Shown: positions 1 through 11,095 of the stretch, in pieces | How positions within the stretch are numbered: the first letter of the stretch is position 1 | Layout: each line of letters starts with the position of its first letter | NCBI GenBank assembly: GCA_900660155.1 | Contig: CABFPE010000189.1 | Location: forward strand, 156,238 to 220,237 | From: Hofstenia miamia | Taxonomy: Eukaryota; Xenacoelomorpha; Acoela; Hofsteniidae | DNA: 64,000 bases | Direction of reading: 5' to 3' | Position numbers and translations under genes: made by a program | The notes under the pieces: model-generated | What the model saw: the letters and a program-made list of their open reading frames with translations, nothing else | Told to the model about the DNA's origin: nothing | Database searches by the model: none

Positions 1-944
1 CGAAAAGACCGCAGGTGAACCAAAACTTTTCTGATTTGACTTAAAAGGTCTATAAAGGCGAATCCAACTCAATCAATGACAAAACGGTCTCAAAGGCGCA
101 ATGTCAGCCACGGAACTATCAGCAGGGCAGTTAACAATGACTTGACGATGAAGTCTTACGTAAGGAGATGCCGTAACCTCCTCCCCACTCGCACCAAAAG
201 CCACCAGAGTTGAAAGATCTCCAAAGCTTCTCAGTCACTCCAAGAACAAAGGAGGACATGTTCGGATTTTTGTTGATGAGAAAAAACTTTGTTGCGGACG
301 AGGTAGCAAACCGCCAGAACACACGAGTCTTTGCCTATGACCCATCTGAGGTTCCTCCTGTGATGGGAAGCAAAAATCCTGCCGCTGTGACAAGTGATGG
401 CAAGGTGCTGCCTCGTCATTTCATTGAAACTGGAATTAAGATTAACACAGCGGAGTATTTGAAGATTTTGAGCGATGTCTTCCTGCCCTGGATTCGTAGA
501 AAGTATGATGCAAGCAAAGTGATGCTGGTTCAAGATTCTGCACCTGCGCATGGAGCCAGAACAGTCCAAACTTACCTGAAGGAGAATCTGCCTCTGTTTG
601 TCTCGAAGGAAACTTGGGCAAGTAGCTCTCTAGATCTGAATGTTTGCGACTATTGGCTATTCAGCACGGTTGAAGGAAGGACCAATGTTAATCCTCATCC
701 TGATGTTAACTCCCTCAAGACAGCTATTCTTTTAGCATTTCGGAATCTCGATGATAGAGAAGTGCGGAAGAGTTGTTCACGGTTTCGCCAGAGGATTTAT
801 TGATACAAAGGGTGATCACACTGAATAGTTATGTTAATTAAGTTACAAAAATTACAAAAATATATATAACAACTATGTTTTACCTTTAAACTATGATATT
901 TGAAATAATTCAAAATAGTTCCAATCTACCTGCCCGACCCTGTA
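1..944 (+). mobile_element. mariner-type DNA transposon, 3' part, transposase broken
   Basis: Remnant of an IS630/Tc1/mariner transposase gene, cut by the left edge of the window. From about base 47 the + strand reads a helix-turn-helix part (..SQRRNVSHGTISRAV..). The catalytic domain follows, with the three acidic positions in VDEKNF, QDSAPAHGA and LDLNVCDYW; the last two are about 34 residues apart, as in mariner (DD34D). The longest open stretch is 210-803. The reading frame shifts twice, each time by one extra A in an A run: near 197-201 (between TRTK and ATRVERS) and near 280-287 (inside DEKNF). It therefore cannot encode a full transposase. After the stop, the motif TGCCCGACCCTGTA ending near 944 looks like the mariner 3' inverted terminal repeat. 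In this assembly it lies upstream of the S2-S3 channel exon. Confidence 0.9.
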
Positions 945-1365
945 CATTAAAGCTGTTTTTTATATTATTCCAGATATTTCATATTTTTGCGCTTAGCTAA
1001 ATCTAAAATACATGTAAAAAAATATAATGTTACTAAACAATGCAACTGAAAAAATCAACATCAAATACTGAAGAATGTATTAAGTATTCCAAACCAAACT
1101 GAAACTTCACAGCACAAAATTGAATATAGGTTTTTTTAAGTTTTTTACAAAATCGTATCGGGCAGTCAAACGAATTGGTTCATAACACTACTCCTGTTTG
1201 TTTTAAACTGCGATTCATTCACTCTTCTACCTTTTCAGCAAAGTAAAATTGATGCTAATATGAAATAGTAACTAATGCATGTTAAGTTGATTCATAAATA
1301 TTTCAATATTTAAAACAAAAAAATATTAGACCTTACAAATCCAAGCTGAAATCTGAAAATCGCAG
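945..1365. other. AT-rich spacer between the mariner relic and channel exon
   Basis: No coding signal seen. If the S2-S3 exon belongs to the gene as inferred, this is the 3' part of its preceding intron, ending in the acceptor CGCAG at 1361-1365. Confidence 0.5.
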
Positions 1366-1533
1366 ACCAAATAAACTAGTTTTCTCTGTGGAATGCATTT
1401 GCAATGCATGGTTTTCTTTTGAACTGGTGATGAGATTTCTTGCTTCACCTGATAAACGAAGATTCCTTAGAGAAGGCGTCAATGTCATTGATGTTCTTGC
1501 TACTACGGATTTTTACATCACTGTCATTCAAAG
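1366..1533 (+). CDS. Shaw: Shaw/Kv3-type K+ channel, exon with S2-S3 (exon 4 of the protein)
   Basis: Internal exon found by translating across splice sites; it has no start codon. Acceptor CGCAG ends at 1365 and donor AAG|GTAGTT follows 1533. It needs one base to finish the incoming codon and leaves two bases (phase 2 in, phase 2 out). The translation contains SVECICNAWFSFELVMRF, the S2 helix with both conserved Glu residues and the Phe of the charge-transfer centre. S3 follows (NVIDVLATTDFYITVIQ) with its conserved Asp. This matches the family pattern IECxCNxWFTFE...NIID.. closely. Outgoing phase 2 plus the first base at 2177 gives Arg, continuing as QRL, where fly Shaw as I recall it has QRF. 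The incoming phase matches the S1 exon at 15235-15389, which lies downstream in this assembly. Confidence 0.9.
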
Positions 1534-2176
1534 GTAGTTCTTGCTAAATAAATAAATTCCTAATTTTGAAAGCTGGAAAATATGCTGAAAATTTTTGCAA
1601 AAAAATTATCTGAAGCTTAAGTCCTTGCATTTAGAGAGTAGTGATTAACGCATACTTATTTTTCATTGCTATTCTATATTTGTGAACTGTGATAATGATT
1701 TAAATTGTGATTTTTGTTAAAGTTTGATGTAGATAATATTAATGATTTGGCATGACACAGATAGTTGCCTCATTTATCAGAATGAAAATTATGACAGTGG
1801 CGCCAAACTCTCCGAATTCTTCACCCACAGGGAACATGAACACAGTTTAGATGTTTTATCTACTGGTGATATTTTTCTCAGGGTGCTTAAATTTGAGTCT
1901 CTAATGTGTAGAACTAATCAATGCTCAATGCTTATAGAAATTGGATTAACAACAACTGTTGGAATATAATACTTCATAAGTTTAAAAGATTTAAAACATG
2001 ATTGTATACATTTAATGTCATTGCAAGCAAATATTTCGATTAAATCAATTCGGGAGAAATTTAGTATGCAACCATATACGATACATTTACTCTCAAACAT
2101 TACGATTTTATGATATGCTTCAATCCTGAATATCATTAAATAATTTAACATAGGGTAGAAATATCATGTATTCTAG

Positions 2177-2520
2177 GCTTATTAACATCCGTGGCTTCTA
2201 CAAAGATGTTCTAGATGTTCTTTCAATTATACGCGTTCTACGTATTATCAAGCTCACCAGACATCATCCAGGTTTGAAGATATTGCAGCTAACATTGAGT
2301 GCATCTGCAAGAGAGCTTTTTCTGCTGATTCTCTTCTTAATCTTCGGTGTGGTTATTTTCAGTGCAATGGTATATTTTGCGGAGAAAATGGAGCGCAAGG
2401 CGTCTTCTCATTCCCATCAAGATGCCAACGATTTCAATTCAATCATTGATGGATTTTGGTGGAGCGTGGTTACCATGACAACAGTTGGCTATGGAGATAT
2501 GGTTCCAAAAAGTTACTCAG
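2177..2520 (+). CDS. Shaw: Shaw/Kv3-type K+ channel, exon with S4, S5, pore and start of S6
   Basis: Core exon of a tetrameric, plasma-membrane, voltage-gated K+ channel. Acceptor TTCTAG ends at 2176 and donor TCAG|GTGAAA follows 2520; phase 2 in, phase 1 out. S4 reads [17 protein letters not shown], with R-R-K-R at three-residue spacing but no arginines at the two outer positions, as in fly Shaw. S5 is [20 protein letters not shown]. The turret is His- and Ser-rich ([10 protein letters not shown]). The pore helix and filter are [15 protein letters not shown], with the K+ signature TVGYGD. S6 begins at the splice junction (SYS-G) and continues at 3076. Extending past the donor gives a non-family tail that I treat as intron. 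Confidence 0.95.
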
Positions 2521-3075
2521 GTGAAAAGGAAGAAAATCTAGCTATCACTAATTTCAAAATTTGTGTTAAAGTTTTTCTTTATGATTTTTATAAATGTTTT
2601 CAAGTTTTTTAAAATTCAAACTCCTCTTTAAATGCTGAAGAATATCATTAACATATATTTATCCTAAAAGTGTACTAGAGTGAACGCATTTTTAAACCCA
2701 GTGACCCATTAAAATCTAACACATGAGACTTCCAGGAACACAAAACTATTTATTTCTCAATTTATTATTTATTTTAATGTTAATCATTATCAAAGAGATT
2801 AGAAACTTGCATATTTGTGTTCTTATAAGTAAGTAAGGTATAGAGTAAAAAATCCAGAAGTACACATTTTAATCTGGACAAATTTTATATGCATTGGGAT
2901 AGCAAATAACATATGAATTTTTCATATAAATTATTTTAATTAAAAATTCCCGGGTCAACTGAATATTACAGAGACCTGGTGATCCACTGACCCTGCAGTC
3001 ACTCTGGTGTACGAGGTAGAGCAATTTCAATTTATTTTACATGCAGATGGTTTGACTAGACCATTTTATATTTAG

Positions 3076-3315
3076 GGATGTTAGTTGGAATGCTCTGTGC
3101 ATTGGCTGGAGTATTGACAACGTCATTGCCGATTCCTGTTATAGTTTCAAATTTTACAATTTTTTATCAGCATATGGAGGCTAGAAAGAAGCTACCAGCT
3201 AAACGGCAAAGAGTTCTTCCAGCACCGCCAGAGAAACCACAGCGCGCATCAGGAGTTCTTGGTAGTAAAATTCATCTTCAAGGTTTAAAGGAGCAAGCAA
3301 ACAAGGTTAGAAGAG
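3076..3315 (+). CDS. Shaw: Shaw/Kv3-type K+ channel, exon with S6 and proximal C-terminus
   Basis: Acceptor TTTAG ends at 3075. The two bases GG complete a Gly codon with the G at 2520, then [14 protein letters not shown], the S6 helix of the Shaw family. The gating hinge is [10 protein letters not shown], so the usual Kv PVP kink is PIP here. The post-S6 segment ([20 protein letters not shown]) resembles the basic stretch after S6 in fly Shaw (ARAKLPKKRRRVLP). The donor AGAG|GTAAAT after 3315 is chosen because it leaves one base. That fits the two-base start of the next exon at 4381; the nearby alternative AACAAG|GTTAGA would break frame. Confidence 0.93.
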
Positions 3316-3858
3316 GTAAATTCCAGCGTTTCGGAGCTTTGTGCCTTAGTTATTTACAATGATATATTTGATTTTTATTCGACTAAAAACTACCATCTAT
3401 AGACCATCAACCAAAATCACATGCTGATCATAGTGTACGCCTCAAAACATGATTTCAAAATCAAAAATGGCATTTTTGCTGCTAGGAAATATAGTATATA
3501 TTGAATCCAACTGACTGTAGACAACAACTAGTCATTTACCTTGTACACAATTGAGCACTAGCTTTAAGTTGATATTCGTTAGTTTCTGTATTTGGGCCCT
3601 GTGATTTTATCTGTTTTATTTCGAATTCTAATCCAAATATTTAGGCAATGCTTTTGCAAATCCGAATCCAAATATTAACTTGTTTATGTACAAACTTCCA
3701 TAGCAAAAACATCGTTTGTTAATAGTTAAGATTAAAAATCTACTTTGAAACATGAAAAACGTTAGCTACAACTCTTTCCGTATTCTTGCTAATCTAAGAT
3801 ATATAAAAAAATTATTAGATTCATTGCATTGATTTTAGGAGGCACCAAACTTTTTGTA

Positions 3859-4064
3859 TTAACACTAAAAGCACCATTACTCCTTGATATTCATTTTACA
3901 TGTAGCATTTCAATTAAAAAATTATTTAAATGAATGAAAAAAATTTATTTATGGAAATTTATATAGATTATCAATACCTGCTGTTGTTTTTAATGAATGC
4001 ATACGCATTTAAACAATATAATAATTTGAGTCAATTTTGACACTTTTGGTACTTCTAGTGTTAA
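3859..4064. mobile_element. piggyBac-type MITE, copy 1
   Basis: A 198-bp core (3863-4060) flanked by TTAA on both sides (3859-3862, 4061-4064), the target duplication of the piggyBac superfamily. The ends are inverted repeats: CACTAAAAGCACC at the left and the complement of CACTAGAAGTACC at the right. No coding capacity. A second copy in opposite orientation is at 49066-49281; the two align almost end to end, sharing for example TTACATGTAGCATTTCAATT and CTGCTGTTGTTTTTAATGAA. It lies in the intron between channel exons at 3315 and 4381. Confidence 0.8.
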
Positions 4065-4380
4065 AACATATACGTATTATCTACAGTATAAAATGTCAGT
4101 AAATCTTTCGAACTTCCATAACTGGAAGCATTTCTATAAGAGGTTAAAGCTGTATTGTTTAAATGACCCTCTTATTAAGTTATAATCAGACTCCTAAAAA
4201 CAGAATCTGTGACTTAAACCAATTACTTAAATTTCAAACTTTATTAAATAGATTTTGTTGTATAGGAATTAGAAAAATTTACTTATAATGTTGAAAATTA
4301 GATTAAATCTTATTTTAGGATTTCTATAAATGCATTTATATAAATGTATATAAGGAATATATAAATAATAAAATTTTTAG

Positions 4381-4599
4381 CGGGTCGGGACATGAGTGCT
4401 AAAGGCGCCACACTTATCGGCAGACCTTCAATAATTCCATCTATGAAGATTGGGTTAAATACACCAACCAGACGAGATAGGAAAGGGTCACATGCAAGTA
4501 GTTTAATGTCTCCTGAGCTTAAACGGCATTCCCAAGCAAGTCTGCCATCGACACATCCTCTCTTGTTATCACCTCATCCCAATCCTAATTTCGAACCTG
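4381..4599 (+). CDS. Shaw: Shaw-type K+ channel, C-terminal tail exon (exon 7)
   Basis: Acceptor TTTTTAG ends at 4380; CG completes an Ala codon with the previous exon (phase 1 in). The frame stays open for 69 codons to the donor CCTG|GTTAGC after 4599 (phase 1 out). Reading through instead would stop two codons later. The segment is polar, Ser/Pro-rich and basic (GRDMSAKGATLIGRPSIIPS, TRRDRKGSHASSLMSPELKR), as expected for a cytoplasmic channel tail. I recognise no folded domain. Support comes from open frame, lower AT content than the neighbouring sequence, and matching phases on both sides, not from homology. If the donor is skipped, the protein would end at the TAG at 4602. Confidence 0.72.
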
Positions 4600-5143
4600 G
4601 TTAGCACAATTTAATATTTCTATATACCTAATCTTAAACTGCCCGGAGATTTTTGAAAAATTTTCATGATCATAGTTAAATTTTTTAAATTCTTACATCT
4701 CAAGGAATATTAACGCTATAATCAATTTCAAAGCATCACGTGATAAAAGAGAGTCTCTGGCAATCCGCGACCCTTCGGGGGCTTGGGATATCTTTCCACA
4801 TATCAAGAAACACTCAAAGTTCTTAGTTGCTTCAACGGGCTCAAAACTTTATAAATACATGAACATTAGGTACAGAGAGAATTTAAATCTTTTTCTAAAA
4901 TTTGAAATTTTCAAAGAAAAATAACTAATTTTTTGAACAAATTCAACACAGCAATACGCTTTAATACAGATTTTCAACATTGCCTTAAAGCATGTTGTCC
5001 AGAAAACCTGCCCATACCTATAGAATCCAAAGTCAAGAATACGTAAAACATGCTGAATTACCAGTGAAACTGCAATTTTTCTGACATTCAATAGACATGC
5101 ATTTATTCTATGTCACTTGTTTTTTAATCATTCTTCTTTTTAG

Positions 5144-5373
5144 ACATAATAGCGAATCGAAAACGTCACCATAGCATATCTGGAGCTTTGAAATTTTATT
5201 CGACAACCTGTCGGTCTTCAAATTTGAGTCTTTCATCAAAGCCTATGCAGAAAACTAGTTCAGAAGTGTCTACATTACCACTGAGTGACAAAAGCCTTGA
5301 TTCGCGCAGGGCTTCTGAAACTGAGAACACGGTCTTAGAGGAAGAAATCAATGAACTCATATCAGAATCTGAG
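5144..5373 (+). CDS. Shaw: Shaw-type K+ channel, C-terminal tail exon (exon 8)
   Basis: Acceptor CTTTTTAG ends at 5143; AC completes an Asp codon (phase 1 in). The donor GAG|GTATAT follows 5373 (phase 0 out). It encodes about 76 residues of hydrophilic tail. Basic-directed serine sites are visible: RKRHHSISG near the start and RRAS near the end, the latter a classical PKA consensus. The exon ends in an acidic stretch (ENTVLEEEINELISESE). No known domain. The function of the phosphosites is inferred from consensus only. Confidence 0.72.
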
Positions 5374-5809
5374 GTATATTCTATTTAAGTTAGTTAACAG
5401 TCATGATATACAATATATATAATTTTATACTGTAAAAATGAAAAAACTTGAACAAATTTAATGGAATATAAAATTTCATTATACTGACTTTCTAATAGTG
5501 TTTATTATGTTGAAGGTAGAATTTAATTATAGACTTACTCTTATCAAGAGAATGATAGTTTTTACTTGAGTTTGACAACAAAGGGTATGCATTTTATTTA
5601 TATTGAGAATAATAATCTCAATTTAAACTTCTTCCGTTAAATTATTCTTGATGTGATCAATCTCTTTCAAGAATGTCAACTCTGGGGAAAATATAGAAGA
5701 AAGATACCCTTACCAATTTTCATCCGAGCAAGCAATAACTACATATTGAATGAAATATAACTAACAAATCGTCTGTGATTGTAAACATAATTGTAATGCA
5801 TGTGTTTAG

Positions 5810-6002
5810 AATGAATCCTCTTCTCACAACATGCCTTCAGCAGAACCTATTTCTGCTCAAAAATTTATTCCCAAACGCAATCCTCACAGTGAAGGAATTG
5901 TGAGAAAGCCCGAACTACCAAACTTCGTCCTCAACAACAAAGCAGTTTTTAGAAATTCCAATGGATTTACTGATGTAAAACACATCAACAACTTTTCTGC
6001 CG
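5810..6002 (+). CDS. Shaw: Shaw-type K+ channel, C-terminal tail exon (exon 9), 3' limit uncertain
   Basis: Acceptor GTTTAG ends at 5809 and the frame enters in phase 0 (NESSSHNMPSAEPISAQKF..). The segment is hydrophilic and rich in Asn, Ser and Pro. The best-looking donor is GCCG|GTAATT after 6002 (phase 1 out). A weaker one is TCA|GTATTA after 6051 (phase 2 out). With no further splicing the frame stays open to a TGA at 6101-6103. The residues after 6002 become hydrophobic and less tail-like, so I favour splicing. Confidence 0.55.
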
Positions 6003-6873
6003 GTAATTTCAACATTAATTTTCTGCAATTGCATTCAAATGTGCTTAGTCAGTATTATAAATTATTGAATTTTGAGGCTTTTTATGGGATGATATTTTTC
6101 TGACCCATATCCATCTCAACCCAAGAGTAATTTTTATTGCCCCATGCTACGTCATGCCATTGTCCATAAGACATTTGGTTACTCCATGGTTCTCTCCATT
6201 AAAATATCTCATTTGACTGCAGAAATCATTAATAATGCATGATTGTAGTTTTTATTCCTGTCTGTTTTTGCTGGCCGAGACCTCCGACGCCATTAGAATT
6301 TTTTGTTTTAAAAATTCTCTATAAATTTCTGTGAATGTATAGTTAATATGATGTATCTTACACATACGCATACATATTGTAGTGGTATATTATTTTAATA
6401 GATATTTTTAAATGGAATAATATGCTTGCAATTCGAATGCTATCAAATTTCAGTTAAATTCTTTTACTTGCTTCAAGGAAATGTTTATAATTCTTAAAAA
6501 CTATGTTCAAAATAGTTTACTTCGCGGATGAAAATATGCAAATGAAGACCTGCTGACAATATTGCATTGCGTTGGGGATTCAAATTAACTTTTCCATGCA
6601 CATCTATTTACATTAACCTAATGCCGTAGCAAATGGTTGAAGTCAATGTATTAGGTTAGCAAAAAAAAAGTTCACGGAAATTCTGAAGTCTAGGCAAAAA
6701 ATTACTTCATTAGCAAATATATTTTAATTCCTTGAAAAAGTAGCATAGAAATTAAAAACATAGAAGATCAATCAACAATATTTTAAACATTGAATAGTAA
6801 CAAACAAGCTTCAATATATCGCAAGCGACCAATCAACAAGAAATGCTCCATCATTGTCCACAAATTTCTGCAG

Positions 6874-7084
6874 GCGTTCACGCAAGCAAATATCGCTCGG
6901 TGACAGAATTCGAGAGGTTTTGAGTAAAAAGACCAAGTTAGATATTCCATCACCTCACCTAACCCGAACCCAACCCTCCTCATTGCCAAAACACCAAATG
7001 CAAGCACCGGTGAATTTTCACCGGCTTTGTGTCAGGCGACATTTTAGAGTATGGTTGAAATGCTCATTGAATTCCGGCGATTAA
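6874..7084 (+). CDS. possible last exon of the Shaw-type channel
   Basis: A less AT-rich patch behind a good acceptor (TTTCTGCAG ending at 6873). One frame is open for about 69 codons (RSRKQISLGDRIREVLSKK..) to a TAA at 7082-7084. It is basic and polar with a consensus-like RKQIS site. That frame needs a phase 2 donor, which only the weak site after 6051 offers. If the stronger donor after 6002 is used, the frame reads GVHASKYRSVTEFERF and stops at 6921-6923. Both are inference from open frame and splice signals. A possible polyadenylation signal AATAAA lies at 7342-7347. Confidence 0.38.
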
Positions 7085-8072
7085 ATCTACAGTGAGATAT
7101 TAATCAGAATGTTTAATTATCAATTGACTCGTACTGGTTAATATTCATAGCACTCGATTCGAACAAATACAGTAATGATAAACAGTCAAAATATCAATTC
7201 CAAAATTTCCTGAAATTTTGGCAACCTAATAGCGAAATCATCAAATCTTCGATACGCATCAATGTTCTACGTAGTGGCTTCACTTAGTGGGTGCTACTGC
7301 ACTGGGCCTCCAAATGTCTATAAATTTTTTCATTCTCCAAAAATAAAGCTTTTATAAACAATTTTAAGCTGATTTGGAACCCCAGATATGGAATTTGGAG
7401 CAACATATCCAAATACAATTGTAATTATATACATAATGCAAAAAATAGGAGCCCAAAATTAGAAAATATCTTAAAATAACAATTTCGAAGGTCCAATAGT
7501 TATGCAGTGTCGTATTGACATCTCGCAAAAGGCCTCCAAGTTTGGAGTGACGCCAATGATTCTATGATTGAATTACAATCTCTTGCATCATCCAGTATGG
7601 CTGTGCAATTTTATATATCAGCTAAAACGAATTGATAAAATCCTTGTCCAATCTGAGTAAATTTTTCCTCATGATTCTGAATGTCTCATGGGATTGCAAA
7701 TTTCCCGAAAAATTATTCCATTATAACATGTGGGATAGGAATTCCTATTTCCAATGGCACTTATCCAAATCACACATACCCCATAAGAAGCCTGGAATTT
7801 CGGAATATTACTTAAACATTCGAATAAAATATTGTTAGATTTAATCAAATAACAAGCAGCGGAAAATTCTCAATTTCCAGTTATGCATAGAATTTAAGGT
7901 ATAGAATATGTGGAAAATTTTTTCAATATTTTGTTACATTCTGACTCAATTTGAAAACAATTTTAACATCAAAAAGCATTAACAACTGTGTAAGCAAACC
8001 ATTTTACATTAAACACATTCATTGTTTATAAGTCATACATAATTCCTTGATTCTTGAATATGGCGCAATCAT

Positions 8073-8078
<6 letters not shown>

Positions 8079-8122
<44 letters not shown>
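8079..8122. repeat. (TA)n microsatellite
   Basis: Uninterrupted TA dinucleotide run. Confidence 0.95.
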
Positions 8123-8126
<4 letters not shown>

Positions 8127-8800
8127 GTATCACATAAATATAGATGTTATTTTTGGATGTGTTTCTAATGTTTTGTTTAAGAAAATTTTTCGAAGATATT
8201 AAAAGGGATTATAAATTTAAATTTTGTTCTTTGACAAATCAAGTATGATTAAAATTTATCCATCACTTTGTCTTAAATGCTTATTTTCAAAATCATATTT
8301 CGATGGTTTACGAGTGCACCTGTGCCCATTCAATTTCAAAGAAGTATTGAATCCCACTAGAGATTAGAAGGAATTAAACTAGTTAGTATTTATTCAAACT
8401 TGTCGCCTCGAATGATGAATTTTTTGAAATATTGCGTTCAAATTTCCAATTGTTAAGCACCATGAAATGGGAAGTAAGCATCACTCACTAGATGTCATTG
8501 CATTCAAATTCTAAAAACGTAGAACAACTTTCATTGTTTAAATTTTATATGATAATCAAAAGTACAGAGGCCATAAAAGAATTAAAATTCAGTCAATAAT
8601 TGAGTACAATGTGACGAACATAGATTACTGATTAGATCATGATAATAGTGACAACACTTGGTCCCACAAAGAAGGTGAGCTAAGACTCAGTCTCTGAGGC
8701 TGGTATAATGAACACTTTGCGGGTAATTCGGCTGGCGGAAACTAGAATAATTTAGATTTCCAGAATCTAAACGTATCTGCAGGGCTTCCCATTTCCCATT

Positions 8801-8860
8801 TGCTGTTAAAGCTAAAAAAGCTGTTAACAGCAAACAGCAACCCTTCTGCTGTTAACAGCG
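8801..8860. repeat. palindrome cluster GCTGTTAACAGC
   Basis: Two perfect 12-bp palindromes GCTGTTAACAGC (8820-8831 and 8848-8859). The near-copy TTTGCTGTTAAAGC at 8800-8813 could pair with the first as a stem-loop. Related TGTTAACAGC words recur near 9615 and 9703. Function unknown; may be an eroded mobile-element end. Confidence 0.5.
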
Positions 8861-10495
8861 TCTATATTTTCTTACTTACTCGTTAGATCGAATAGATCTA
8901 GGAGCGTACCCTGGGTTTTTGGTGGTCTTGATAATGAGAAAATATTGAAAATATTAAAATATAAAAATGCACTTCCCGACTTAGTTTTTCAATACTTTAA
9001 ATGTTTTTTCTGAACATATTTTGATTTAACCAATCAAAATCAGTTTTGAAAATTCACCATTACTCCCCTTTGTACGCCAAGGGATAAGAGACAATAACAT
9101 AATTTTTAGACAGAATTACGGAAAAGCAATGTACTGTAAAAGAAAGTACTAAACCGGAACTTCAAGGCGAATTTTGTAATGGATAACATATCTACAAAAC
9201 AAAATTAAATATAAATACGAATAAACGCAGTAGTAATTATGGCAAAAGGTAGTCTGCTTGTATCATTATGCAAATCATCTAATGCTATAATACCCGGTGC
9301 TTTGTAAATGTTTTGAAAGTTGTACCAAATGAAAAGTTGACAATCCATTCTAGAAATTGCTAAAAAGCGAGACAATTTATAAATGCGCAAAGCACACAAC
9401 ACAATTGTGAAATGGCTCACGATAAAGAATGAATATTCATGAGTATTCAAGCATAAAATATAATAGATACATTGAATCACCCTCTATCAATAGTGTTTGT
9501 TGATAACTTGGGGTTGCAGTTATCTTTACCAATGATTACAGCACTGGTCTGAATTCTTGTGCATCAAATGCATCTTTGATGGACTGTTGAGGGGATTGAA
9601 AGACTGTGATAGTGTGTTAACAGCACAGATAATATGCCAATATGGGTCAATTTTATGCGCTGTTTTAAGCAGCACTTGTTTGCCGTAACAGCTCCCAGAT
9701 GTTAACAGCATTGCGTATCTGTATTATCACAAATTCAATGTAAACCAATCTGCTATACATTGTACAGTATAGGACTATACATTTTGATAAAATCAAAATA
9801 TTACTTGCATTAAGAAATCCGTATCTGGCTGGAAAGTTTTCTTTATTGCCAATGCCAATTTGGCGATAGCGGTCAAAATTCTGCTATTCAAGCCGCTGCA
9901 TATACATGTATTTTAATTTCAAAAATAAAATGTAATATATCCCCAAAATTAAATCATGCTTTTACCGACCATTATTGGCCGGTGAATGAGCCAAATCTGA
10001 CTTCAGACTTCACAATTTATGCGGTGTCAGAACCTTGGTGAGCAGAGTACTTATCACCTAATGGGATTTCTTCACTATTTCCAGTATTAGCAATGAATAT
10101 CTCAAATGCGGGATATTTAACTTTTGTGATGGGTTTAATGTATTATCACTAGTGGTAAACTGTATATGACAATCAACAATGATTTTTTTATCGGAATTCT
10201 TTAATTTGTAAGAGTGATGAAATAAAATCTAACCTTAACATTCTGGGAAACACCAAACAAAGTACATATAACATTGTCTTCATGAAACACAATGAGCAAT
10301 CTCAAATAATTAGAAATGATTATCAATGCATTATCAATGCGTTACTAGTGACGTTTTTGAACGTTATGGGTGCAAAAAATAGAACAGCATTCTGCAAGGC
10401 TTATGCTGATGTGATTAGCGACTTCATTTGAAATGTTTACTCTCATCTTAACACCGTGTTCATTAAAAATATTTTTGATGAAATATGGCAAGTGC

Positions 10496-10850
10496 TTAGA
10501 TTCTATTTCAATAAGATTCCATAGCTTATGAATTCAGAGCGACATGAAGTCTTACTTGATAACATGTTCCGAGCGTTCCAAACCTTCTATCACGGCCTTA
10601 TAATAATCGACTTCATATTGATGCATGACAACGCACGGCGTCATGTTGCTGTACGTATTGCTGAGCACGTTAGCGAAATCGATATATGCTCTTGAGCCCC
10701 CCCCATATTCGCCGGACATGAGTGTCTGTTATATCCTTGTTTTTCCAGCAATGGAAATGAAAAAAATCATAGAATGCTGTCGGATAAATAATCTGTTGAC
10801 ACATATATTTCAGACTTCAAATTCGGAATTCACAATGCAAAATAGGAACT
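10496..10850 (+). pseudogene. Tc1/mariner-like transposase fragment
   Basis: The + strand reads DFILMHDNARRHVAVRIAEH, the second catalytic Asp motif of Tc1-like transposases (usual form LMHDNARPHVA). After a frame change near the C-run at 10692-10700 it continues LEPPPYSPDMSVCYILVF, the motif that carries the third acidic residue (usual form PPYSPDLNP). The rest of the gene is not recognisable, so this is an old fragment. Its DNA-binding domain and ends are missing. Confidence 0.75.
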
Positions 10851-11053
10851 GATTTGGAATTTTGATCATATTTTTGAGAACAGTGGTTCATATCTATAAA
10901 AAATCAATACTTATTTTGTTGAATATATTTCCTTGTTTATGATGTATACCAATGCACTCATTTAGGGATGAACGGTATTTCCAAATTGTTCGAAGATAAA
11001 CAATGTTAAATGAGGAAATATGCATAATAATATTTCGGTACAATCTAGATATA

Positions 11054-11095
<42 letters not shown>

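Larger units (their letters stand above)
7085..10495. other. non-coding-looking AT-rich stretch
   Basis: No supported gene. Open frames are short and without family motifs. It contains a (TA)n run at 8079-8122 and several copies of the palindrome CTGTTAAC/GTTAACAG (8.8 and 9.6-9.7 kb). Confidence 0.5.

Noticed and set aside
4740-4800. GC-rich hairpin CCCTTCGGGG
   Set aside because: Short, isolated, within an intron; no RNA family or element end that I can name.
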